A program made the position numbers and the translations under genes. This document shows positions 6,349 to 12,194 of a stretch of 12,194 bases of DNA, piece by piece. Position 1 is the first letter of the stretch; every line of letters starts with the position of its first letter. Under the pieces are notes generated by a model. The model saw only the letters and a program-made list of their open reading frames with translations. It was not told where the DNA came from and searched no databases. Origin of the DNA: Chromatiales bacterium (GTDB taxonomy: Bacteria; Pseudomonadota; Gammaproteobacteria; UBA6429; Thiohalophilaceae); contig JAHEDB010000025.1 of the NCBI GenBank assembly GCA_024641465.1, positions 1-12,194 on the forward strand, written 5' to 3'.

Positions 6349-7226
6349 ATCGTGCCTTCACGGCCGGGTAAACTGTCGAGTCGGATTTTTCCCCGCGGGA
6401 TCTGCTCCAGCGGCGGCAACAACTCGCGTAGCGGGACAAAGCGGATGTTGCGTTGTCGTGCCAGGGCGAGAAACTCCTCGAATAGTGTAGCGCAAACACC
6501 ACCTTCGGCCTCCGCATGGATGGTCAGGACATTGAGTTGCCCGGGCCGGATCATATTCAGCAGGGTCTCATTATAGTTGGCGTTGCTGATGCCGTTGCGG
6601 CCGATCAACTCATCATAGGTGGGCAGGGTGACCGGGACCTGCGGGGCGCATACCTGCCCGTTGACCACTGGCCGGAAGATCGAACTGCCGCGGCAGTCGC
6701 TATTATAATGAAAACCAAAGGACTGTTTTTCCAGTAACACCTGCTCGGTGCACTTCCAGCCTGCCGCGGCAGAGCATGCCGGCTTGTGGCCGATGATCTT
6801 TTCCAACGCAGCAAAACCCTTCGCTATCTCGCGTCGACTTTGCTCGCCGTTCATACCTTCCACGCGCTTTTGCCATTTGTGGTGATCCCACGCGTGCAGG
6901 CCCACCTCGTGACCGGCCGTGTCGGTTTGGCGAATGATCTCGCCATGATGTTTACCGATAAGGCGTCCGGGCCAGAAGGTGCCGGCCAGCAGGATGTCCC
7001 AGCCATACAGGCTGGCGGCATTGGAGCGCAGCATTTTGATCAGGAAGGTCGGTTTCAACAGTCGCCACAGATGGCGACCCATGTTGTCCGGTCCGACACT
7101 GAAGAAAAAGCTTGCCACGATCTCATGCCGGGCAAAGATATCCAGCAACTGCGGCACACCCCGGCGTGTGCCGCGAAAGGTATCCACATCGATGCGCAGG
7201 CCGACCTTGATGGGATCGTCAGACAT
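6324..7226 (-). CDS. arnD: 4-deoxy-4-formamido-L-arabinose-phosphoundecaprenol deformylase ArnD
   Basis: Polysaccharide-deacetylase (NodB-fold) enzyme of 300 residues that removes the formyl group from undecaprenyl-phosphate-L-Ara4FN at the cytoplasmic membrane surface, making the pathway irreversible. It is close to E. coli ArnD: VGLRIDVDTFRGTR at residues 8-21 with metal/catalytic Asp13 and Asp15, SVGPDNMGRHLWRL (43-56), MLRSNAASLYGWDILLAGT (65-83), and GLHAWDHH (109-116) with the HxxxH metal pair His111/His115. IHAEAEG near the C-terminus carries the conserved His237. The ATG at 7226 gives the family N-terminus and lies 59 bp after the arnA stop, with only a weak Shine-Dalgarno. The 3' end may overlap the arnT start. 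Confidence 0.97.
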   Translation of the reverse strand: MSDDPIKVGLRIDVDTFRGTRRGVPQLLDIFARHEIVASFFFSVGPDNMGRHLWRLLKPTFLIKMLRSNAASLYGWDILLAGTFWPGRLIGKHHGEIIRQTDTAGHEVGLHAWDHHKWQKRVEGMNGEQSRREIAKGFAALEKIIGHKPACSAAAGWKCTEQVLLEKQSFGFHYNSDCRGSSIFRPVVNGQVCAPQVPVTLPTYDELIGRNGISNANYNETLLNMIRPGQLNVLTIHAEAEGGVCATLFEEFLALARQRNIRFVPLRELLPPLEQIPRGKIRLDSLPGREGTMCLQATDH

Positions 7227-7285
7227 GCTCAGGTTTCATTCCACTCACAGGCAACCTCAAGACCGGGGCTCAAACCGTTTGATGT

Positions 7286-9274
7286 CTAGTCTTGTTTGCC
7301 ATGGACATAGTCCTGCAGGAAATAATCCAGGGTCTTACTGACGGACTCTTTCGTGGTCACCACCGGTTGCCAGTCGAGCAGGCGTTTGGCGTTACGAATA
7401 CTCGGTTTGCGGTGTTGCACGTCCTGATAGCCCTCGCCGTAATAGGCGTGGCTCTCCAGCTTGATCATGCCGGCCAGCGGTGGGAAGTGACTGCGCAGCT
7501 CGTGCGCCTCGAACAGTTCGGTGAGATATTCGGCCAGTTCTTTAATACTCGCCTCGTTGTCGGGATTACCGATATTGATGATCTGACCGTCGCAGACATT
7601 GTTCTTGTTCTCGATGACGCGGAACAGGCACTCGACACCATCCGTGACATGGGTAAAACAGCGCTTTTGCGCGCCACCATCGATCAACTGGATCGGCGTG
7701 CCCTCCACCAGGTTGAGGATCAGCTGGGTGATGGCGCGTGAACTGCCGATGCGCGCCGAGTTTAATGAATCCAGGCGCGGCCCCATCCAGTTGAATGGCC
7801 GGAACAGGGTGAACTTCAGGCCGTGTGATTTACCGTAGGCCCAGATCACCCGGTCCAGCAACTGCTTGCTACAGGAATAGATCCAGCGTTGTTTATTGAT
7901 CGGACCGAGGATCAGGCGAGAGTTGTCTTCGTCGAAATCCGGGTCGTCGCACATGCCATACACCTCGGAGGTCGAGGGGAAGATGATGCGCTTGCCGTAT
8001 TTGACGCAGTGCCGCACGATGCGCAGATTTTCCTCGAAGTCGAGTTCGAATACACGGATCGGATTGCGGGTGTATTCGATGGGCGTCGCAATGGCCACCA
8101 GCGGCAGAATAACATCGCACTTCTTGATATGGTATTCGATCCACTCGCTGTGAATGGAGATATCCCCCTCATGGAAGTGAAAATCCGCTTGCTTCATCAG
8201 ACGCTGAATGGCGTCGCTGTTGATGTCCATGCCGTGGACCTCGTAATTACCGTCCTGTAACAGTCGCTCAGTCAGGGCATTGCCGATAAAACCGTTGACG
8301 CCGAGGATCAACACACGGGTCTTGCGTTTGCTGTACATGGCCTGCGCCGTTTCGCGTTCGAAGCGACCACCGACCACCAGGCTCAGGGTACCGGCGACCT
8401 GGCCACCGCCCATCGGCACCTGCTTGTCTTTCTGTCCGGAAACAATCTCCAGGGCGCCCTTGCCGCAGGCCACCACCAGGGGATTGGTGGATATCACCGT
8501 GCCGGGTGACTTGCCACCCGTGTTCATATCGCTCAAACGCGCCTTCCAAATAAAGACCTTGGCCTGGCGGCTATAGGTGAAGGCGCCGGGGAAGGGATGG
8601 GTCACGGCGCGGATCAGGTTACGCACCTCGACATTCGATTGGTTCCAGTCGATCAGACCATCGGCCGGTGTACGGCGGCCGACGGTGGTGGCGGCCTTTT
8701 CATCCTGCGGTGTGCTCTTGACCTTGCCCTGCTTCAGTTTGGGCAGGTATTCATCCAGCATGGGGCCGAGCCCCTGCACCAGTTTGCGATGCAGAATGAT
8801 GGCGGTATCGTCATCGGTGATCGGGAAACTATACTTCGCAATGATGTCACCGGCATCGGCCCGAGTCGTCATGTAGTGCAGGGTGCCACCGGTCTCTTTC
8901 TCGCCCTTGACCAGCGCCCAGTTGATCGGTGCACGACCGCGCAGCTTAGGCAACAGCGAGCCATGAAGGTTGACGCAACCGTGTTTGGGGATATCGAGGA
9001 TCGGTTGCTTGATCATGTGCCGGTAGTAAAATGAGAATATGATGTCCGGCTGCATGCCACGGATTCTTTCCACCCACAGGGGATGGTTGATGTCATCCGG
9101 GGTATAGACAGGGATATTGTGCTCGGCGGCCAGCTCGGCCACGGACGAGAACCAGATCGCCTCTTCCGGCGAATCCGGGTAGGTAAACACCGCCTGGATG
9201 TCATACCCGTTGCGTATAAGGGCCGCAATACCTTCACAACCCACATTCTGATACGCCGCAACTACTGTCTTCAT
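7286..9274 (-). CDS. arnA: Bifunctional UDP-GlcA decarboxylase / UDP-L-Ara4N formyltransferase ArnA
   Basis: Two-domain cytoplasmic enzyme of 662 residues (E. coli 660). The N-terminal formyltransferase domain (~1-305) uses 10-formyltetrahydrofolate to formylate UDP-L-Ara4N. Its catalytic set Asn102 and His104 (VNLHGSLLPKLRGRAPINWA) and Asp140 (TTRADAGDI) is intact and at the E. coli positions. The C-terminal SDR domain (~318-662) oxidatively decarboxylates UDP-glucuronate: Rossmann GVNGFIG (325-331), STSEVYG with Ser436/Glu437, YSCSK with Tyr466/Lys470, and Arg622 in HRKPSIRNAKR, each three residues beyond the E. coli position. The ATG at 9274 has a strong GGAGAA 6 bp upstream. Separated from arnC by 58 bp containing a stable hairpin. 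Confidence 0.98.
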   Translation of the reverse strand: MKTVVAAYQNVGCEGIAALIRNGYDIQAVFTYPDSPEEAIWFSSVAELAAEHNIPVYTPDDINHPLWVERIRGMQPDIIFSFYYRHMIKQPILDIPKHGCVNLHGSLLPKLRGRAPINWALVKGEKETGGTLHYMTTRADAGDIIAKYSFPITDDDTAIILHRKLVQGLGPMLDEYLPKLKQGKVKSTPQDEKAATTVGRRTPADGLIDWNQSNVEVRNLIRAVTHPFPGAFTYSRQAKVFIWKARLSDMNTGGKSPGTVISTNPLVVACGKGALEIVSGQKDKQVPMGGGQVAGTLSLVVGGRFERETAQAMYSKRKTRVLILGVNGFIGNALTERLLQDGNYEVHGMDINSDAIQRLMKQADFHFHEGDISIHSEWIEYHIKKCDVILPLVAIATPIEYTRNPIRVFELDFEENLRIVRHCVKYGKRIIFPSTSEVYGMCDDPDFDEDNSRLILGPINKQRWIYSCSKQLLDRVIWAYGKSHGLKFTLFRPFNWMGPRLDSLNSARIGSSRAITQLILNLVEGTPIQLIDGGAQKRCFTHVTDGVECLFRVIENKNNVCDGQIINIGNPDNEASIKELAEYLTELFEAHELRSHFPPLAGMIKLESHAYYGEGYQDVQHRKPSIRNAKRLLDWQPVVTTKESVSKTLDYFLQDYVHGKQD

Positions 9275-9280
9275 AAAATA

Positions 9281-9286
9281 TTCTCC
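9281..9286 (-). promoter_or_regulatory. Strong ribosome binding site of arnA
   Basis: GGAGAA on the minus strand, 6 bp before the ATG at 9274, in an AT-rich context. It is the best Shine-Dalgarno in the operon, so arnA appears to be translated independently of arnC. Confidence 0.7.
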
Positions 9287-9298
9287 ATTACTTTTTTT

Positions 9299-9315
9299 GG
9301 CCGCGTGTCGCGACC
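9299..9315 (-). other. Hairpin in the arnC-arnA gap
   Basis: In the operon transcript GGUCGCG, loop ACA, CGCGGCC forms a 7 bp stem with one G-U pair, 12 bases before the arnA Shine-Dalgarno and after the arnC stop. It is followed by seven A residues rather than U residues, so it is not an intrinsic terminator for the arn transcript. It could act as an mRNA processing or stability element. Confidence 0.45.
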
Positions 9316-9332
9316 GGATTTATATTTAAACG

Positions 9333-10295
9333 TTATTCTTTTTCACTGACGGCCGGGGTACGCTGTGAGACAACCTCACGCACAAAGTAGCGCGGGCGGG
9401 CCCGTACATCGTTATAGATACGCCCGACGTACTCCCCCAACAGCCCCATGGCCAGCAACTGCATGCCGATGAACAGGAACAGGATCGAGAACACGGTCAT
9501 CACGCCCTGCGCCGCCCACTCGGCGCCATAGATAATGCGCAACACCAGCAGCAAGGCACTGAGAATAAAACCCAGCACCGCCATGCCGCCGCCGATCAGA
9601 CTCAACAGTCGCAGCGGGAAGGTCGTCATCGAGGTCAGTAGATCGAATTGCAGATTGATCAGCTTGAGAAAACTGTATTTGGATTCATCATTCTCACGCG
9701 CGGCGTGATTGACGGGCACCTCGGTGGTCCGGTGGGCAAACATATTCGCCAGTACCGGGATAAAGGTGCTGCGTTCGTGACACTGCAACATGGCGTGCAC
9801 AATCGGTCGGCGATAGGCGCGCAACATACAACCGTAGTCGTGCATCAGCACCCCGGTCGATTTCTGTACGGCCTTATTCACCAGCCAGGACGACAGGCGG
9901 CGAAACGCCGAGTCCTGACGCATCTGTCGCACACTGCCAACCACGTCGTAGCCGTTATCGATCTCCGCCATCAGCTTGGGGATCTCTTCCGGCGGGTTTT
10001 GCAGGTCGGCATCCAGGGTCACGACCACCTCGCCATGGGCCTGGGCCAGCCCGGCCATCACCGCCGCATGCTGACCATAATTGCGGTTGAGCAATACGCC
10101 GACGATCTCGGCCTGTTTTACACTGGCCTGTTTGATCATTTGCGCAGATCCATCCTTGCTGCCGTCATCCACCAGCACGATCTCATAGGACTTACCGATT
10201 TCCCGGCAGACCTTGCTGCAACGTTCAATCAGTTCGGCCAGATTTTTTTCTTCGTTATAGACGGGGATGACCAGGGACAAATACACCGAACTCAT
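9333..10295 (-). CDS. arnC: Undecaprenyl-phosphate 4-deoxy-4-formamido-L-arabinose transferase ArnC
   Basis: Membrane-anchored GT2 glycosyltransferase of 320 residues that moves L-Ara4FN from its UDP form to undecaprenyl phosphate on the cytoplasmic side. GT-A motifs: SLVIPVYNEEKNL (7-19), VDDGSKDGS (42-50), NYGQHAAVMAGL (72-83) and the metal-binding DADLQNPPEEIP (95-106). NDESKYSFLKL (202-212) is typical of this DPMS/ArnC-like group. Two C-terminal transmembrane helices lie at ~228-255 and ~264-287, followed by GEYVGRIYNDVRARPRY, a conserved cytosolic end. The ATG at 10295 overlaps the arnB TGA (ATGA), so translation is probably coupled. Product assignment over other GT2 polyprenyl-phosphate transferases rests on its position between arnB and arnA as well as on sequence. 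Confidence 0.96.
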   Translation of the reverse strand: MSSVYLSLVIPVYNEEKNLAELIERCSKVCREIGKSYEIVLVDDGSKDGSAQMIKQASVKQAEIVGVLLNRNYGQHAAVMAGLAQAHGEVVVTLDADLQNPPEEIPKLMAEIDNGYDVVGSVRQMRQDSAFRRLSSWLVNKAVQKSTGVLMHDYGCMLRAYRRPIVHAMLQCHERSTFIPVLANMFAHRTTEVPVNHAARENDESKYSFLKLINLQFDLLTSMTTFPLRLLSLIGGGMAVLGFILSALLLVLRIIYGAEWAAQGVMTVFSILFLFIGMQLLAMGLLGEYVGRIYNDVRARPRYFVREVVSQRTPAVSEKE

Positions 10296-11449
10296 TTAGA
10301 CGGACTCCTAATAATCGATTTTATGGCGCTAACAACACGCTGTACATCCGCGTCGCTCATATCGGGGAACAGCGGCAGTGAACAGATCCGCTCCGAGTTC
10401 CACTCTGTATGTGGCAGGGAATATTCATGTCGGTAATGTTCACGATAATACTTTTGCATGTGCGCCGCCTTGAAGTGCAGGCCGCTGCCGATACCCCTGG
10501 CCTTGAGTTCGGCCATGAAGGCGTCACGGCTCATGCCGATCCGCTCGATATCGAGGCGGATGATAAACAGGTGCCAGGCGTGACGGCTGGTGGAGGCCGG
10601 TGTCAGCAGCGGTCGAATCTCATCGATGGACGCCAGCTCGGACAGATACAGATTAGCCAGATCCATACGCCGCTGATTCATTTCCGCCAGGCGTTTGAGC
10701 TGGCCGATGCCCAGCACGGCGTTCATATCCGGCAGATTATATTTGAAACCCGGCTCCTGCACCTCGGCCTGTGGTGCGCGCCCCTGGGTCTGGCGGTCGA
10801 AGGCATCGACCCCGAGGCCGTGAAATTTGAGGCGGCGGATGTGATCGGCCTGGGCCTGATCGTCGGTGCAGAACATGCCACCTTCACCGGTGGTGATATT
10901 CTTGATCGGGTGAAACGAGAAAATGGCCGTACCGTCGACACCGATATTCCTGCCCAGATACTGGGTCCCCACCGCGTGGGCGGCGTCTTCGATGAGGGGA
11001 ATGCCGTGCCGAACGGCCAGTTGACGCAGGGGATCGAGTTCCGCCGCCGCACCGGCATAGTGAACGGGGATGATCAGGCGGGTACGCTCACTGATCAGGG
11101 GTTCCACCGTCTCGGCCGAGACCATCAGATTGTCACGGTCCACATCGGCGAAGATCGGCGTGGCGCCACAGGCGGTAATCATATTGACCGTGGAGACCCA
11201 GGTCAGCGACGGGGTAATGACCTCATCCCCCGGACCGATACCCCGCGCATACAGGCTCAGGTGCATACCGGCCGTGGCGGATGTCAGGGCGACGGCGTGC
11301 TGGCAGCCGATGGTTTCACAAAACAATTGCTCAAATTCTGCACAACGCGTACCGGTGGTGATCCAGCCCGAACGCAACACCTCGCCTACGGCACTGATCT
11401 CGTCTTCCGAGATCGAAGGCCGTGAAAACGGTAAAAAACTTGTATCCAT
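10292..11449 (-). CDS. arnB: UDP-4-amino-4-deoxy-L-arabinose aminotransferase ArnB
   Basis: PLP-dependent aminotransferase of the DegT/DnrJ/EryC1/StrS family, 385 residues, which converts the UDP-4-keto-pentose made by ArnA to UDP-L-Ara4N using glutamate. Recognisable stretches are FLPFSRPSISEDE, SGWITTGTRCAEFEQLFCE, TSATAGMHLSLYA, DEVITPSLTWVSTVNMI, IIPVHYAGA, EDAAHAVGT, IFSFHPIKNITTGEGG (the lysine in this stretch forms the Schiff base), FHGLGVDAFDRQT and LPHTEWNSERICSLPLFPD, all close to E. coli ArnB. The ATG at 11449 is chosen over an in-frame GTG at 11464 because it reproduces the family N-terminus and has AGGTGG 11 bp upstream. First gene of the arn operon; its TGA overlaps the arnC start. 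Confidence 0.97.
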   Translation of the reverse strand: MDTSFLPFSRPSISEDEISAVGEVLRSGWITTGTRCAEFEQLFCETIGCQHAVALTSATAGMHLSLYARGIGPGDEVITPSLTWVSTVNMITACGATPIFADVDRDNLMVSAETVEPLISERTRLIIPVHYAGAAAELDPLRQLAVRHGIPLIEDAAHAVGTQYLGRNIGVDGTAIFSFHPIKNITTGEGGMFCTDDQAQADHIRRLKFHGLGVDAFDRQTQGRAPQAEVQEPGFKYNLPDMNAVLGIGQLKRLAEMNQRRMDLANLYLSELASIDEIRPLLTPASTSRHAWHLFIIRLDIERIGMSRDAFMAELKARGIGSGLHFKAAHMQKYYREHYRHEYSLPHTEWNSERICSLPLFPDMSDADVQRVVSAIKSIIRSPSK

Positions 11450-11460
11450 ATCAGGAAATA

Positions 11461-11466
11461 CCACCT
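11461..11466 (-). promoter_or_regulatory. Probable ribosome binding site of arnB
   Basis: AGGTGG on the minus strand, one mismatch from AGGAGG, 11 bp before the ATG at 11449. It overlaps the alternative GTG at 11464, which argues for the ATG as the real start. Confidence 0.45.
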
Positions 11467-11501
11467 ACTCAGGATTACACATAAACTCTGACCGATATAG
11501 T

Positions 11502-11649
11502 CTAGCAGCTTGTTGAAAAACTACTGCGCTTGCCATGACGGCGTTGCAAAAGAGCTCAAAATGCTCATTTACTCCATGTAAACTCCGCTTTTTCGCCCTT
11601 TTGCGCCTTGTCCTGGCTGCGCTCGCTACGTTTTTCAACAAGCTGCTAG
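11502..11649. mobile_element. MITE-like element with 20 bp perfect terminal inverted repeats
   Basis: A 148 bp element with no coding capacity. The left end CTAGCAGCTTGTTGAAAAAC (11502-11521) is the exact reverse complement of the right end at 11630-11649. Internal sequence is also partly self-complementary: GGCGTTGCAAAA with TTTTGCGCC, and TTTAC with GTAAA around a central TCCAT, so the whole element can fold into a long hairpin. The outermost CTAG on each side could be a 4 bp target duplication, as IS5-type transposases use YTAR-like targets, making the true termini CAGCTTGTTGAAAAAC. Similar ...TTTTTCAACA(A/G)GCTGCTA repeats are, from memory, common in gammaproteobacterial genomes. It begins 52 bp upstream of the arnB ATG and so sits in the operon's leader or promoter region. 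Confidence 0.75.
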
Positions 11650-11696
11650 TCAATTCTCACAAATATTCTTGTCCGGCAACAATGCGCCCAACCGGG

Positions 11697-11915
11697 CTAA
11701 CCCATGGCCAGCGACATCACCAGTTTGACCACACCGAGCAGGGTGCCGATAAACAATGCCACCGCGATCAGACCGAGGATGATGTATTGCGCTGGTTTGC
11801 CGTGTTGAAAATCACGTTGATAATTCTTGCTGCTCTGCACACCGAACAGGGCGGCCAGCACGCTTTGGGCAACCTGCCAGAGGCTCGGTTGCTGTTTATC
11901 TTGTTGCTCACTCAT
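11697..11915 (-). CDS. DUF2970 family small membrane protein
   Basis: A 72-residue protein with an N-terminal charged tail (MSEQQDKQQ), the motif LWQVAQSVLAALFGVQSSKNYQRDFQHGKP (residues 12-41) typical of the DUF2970 family, and one C-terminal transmembrane helix (~44-70). The family is found in beta- and gammaproteobacteria and has no established function. The ATG at 11915 is preceded by GATGAG about 10 bp away, a modest ribosome binding site. It starts 35 bp after the end of the upstream amidohydrolase-like gene on the same strand and is probably cotranscribed with it. Its stop lies 47 bp from the MITE and ~250 bp from arnB, so it is probably not part of the arn operon, although read-through is possible. 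Confidence 0.85.
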   Translation of the reverse strand: MSEQQDKQQPSLWQVAQSVLAALFGVQSSKNYQRDFQHGKPAQYIILGLIAVALFIGTLLGVVKLVMSLAMG

Positions 11916-11950
11916 TTTATTTTGCTCATCAACTTGAAATTGAAAATGAC

Positions 11951-12194
11951 TCAGGCGGTTTTATATAACAGTCGTCCCGTCTCGAAAATGCTGTTCGCCA
12001 GGCGCGAACCTTTATAACGCATATTGCGTTTCAGGACAAAATCAAACAACACGGGATTATAGCGACGCAGGGCTACGATAGTAGCAATTTTATGCTCATC
12101 CAGCAGCCCCATGGCGGCGATGCGTTTGACCGAGAAGATCGGCATCACCCCGGGCAGGGGGAAATCCGAACCGTTCAACAGGCGATGATGCCAT
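11951..12194 (-). CDS. Amidohydrolase-like protein, C-terminal fragment
   Basis: Only the last ~80 codons are in the window; the frame is open to the right edge and no start is visible (a TTG at 12178 is internal). The visible protein begins WHHRLLNGSDFPLPGVMPIF. The GSDFP motif is the one that carries the last metal-binding Asp in TIM-barrel amidohydrolases of the Amidohydro_2 type. The end (LRRYNPVLFDFVLKRNMRYKG ... FETGRLLY) fits a family of metal-dependent hydrolases in which this NPVLFDFVLKR stretch recurs, as I remember it. Substrate is unknown. It precedes the DUF2970 gene by 35 bp on the same strand. Confidence 0.65.
   Translation of the reverse strand, partial: WHHRLLNGSDFPLPGVMPIFSVKRIAAMGLLDEHKIATIVALRRYNPVLFDFVLKRNMRYKGSRLANSIFETGRLLYKTA

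Larger units (their letters stand above)
11450..11696 (-). promoter_or_regulatory. Leader and presumed promoter region of the arn operon
   Basis: The 247 bp between the DUF2970 stop and the arnB ATG must hold the arn promoter if the operon has its own. More than half is the MITE (11502-11649). In the 52 bp between MITE and ATG, TGTAAT (minus strand, ~11470-11475) resembles a -10 box, but no good -35 stands 16-18 bp upstream. No pair of TTAA half-sites of the PmrA-box type was found by eye. The true promoter may lie inside or beyond the MITE. Confidence 0.35.

Noticed and set aside
9648..10436. Plus-strand open frame of 262 codons opposite arnC
   Set aside because: Antisense to a well-supported ArnC; His/Gln-rich shadow translation with no domain.
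10409..11425. Long plus-strand open frame (338 codons) opposite arnB
   Set aside because: It is antisense to a clear ArnB, has no recognisable domain, and its composition is that expected of the complement of a GC-rich gene.
11450..11501. PmrA-box or sigma-70 promoter just upstream of arnB
   Set aside because: No pair of TTAA half-sites at proper spacing, and the TGTAAT -10-like hexamer lacks a convincing -35, so no promoter is called as such.

Overview
This window looks like a chromosomal segment from a non-enteric gammaproteobacterium. The valyl-tRNA synthetase, the full lipid A aminoarabinose (arn) gene set and a DUF2970 protein all read as gammaproteobacterial, but the intergenic DNA is full of dispersed repeats of the kind seen in environmental proteobacteria. 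A species cannot be named from the sequence alone.

Layout. The plus strand carries valS (its first ~23 codons lie off the left edge) followed 19 bp later by a small hotdog-fold acyl-CoA thioesterase. Positions 3169-3781 hold no gene. This is a convergent intergenic region made of nested inverted repeats, built from octamers of the type CGCCAAGA and CGAAGACA, with one ~140 bp block duplicated. The minus strand from 11449 down to 3782 is a complete seven-gene operon, arnB-arnC-arnA-arnD-arnT-arnE-arnF, in the same order as the enterobacterial arnBCADTEF (pmrHFIJKLM) operon. Upstream of arnB lies a 148 bp MITE-like element with perfect 20 bp terminal inverted repeats. Beyond it, also on the minus strand, are a DUF2970 membrane protein and the C-terminal end of an amidohydrolase-like protein that runs off the right edge.

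How the genes work together. By homology, the arn products convert UDP-glucuronic acid to UDP-L-Ara4N (ArnA decarboxylase domain, ArnB, ArnA formyltransferase domain). ArnC transfers the formylated sugar to undecaprenyl phosphate, ArnD deformylates it, ArnE/ArnF flip the lipid-linked sugar, and ArnT attaches L-Ara4N to lipid A in the periplasm. The known result is lower negative charge on the outer membrane and resistance to polymyxin and cationic peptides. Catalytic residues are visible in ArnA, ArnB and ArnD, and the conserved motifs in ArnC and ArnT, so the pathway appears intact. No ugd (UDP-glucose dehydrogenase) and no PmrAB/PhoPQ-type regulator lies in the window, and no convincing PmrA box was seen.

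The genes themselves are well-known families. The unusual content is repeat-derived: the nested octamer palindromes, a 17-residue in-frame insertion in ValRS encoded by a hairpin-like sequence, the MITE in the arn leader, and a 7 bp hairpin in the arnC-arnA gap.
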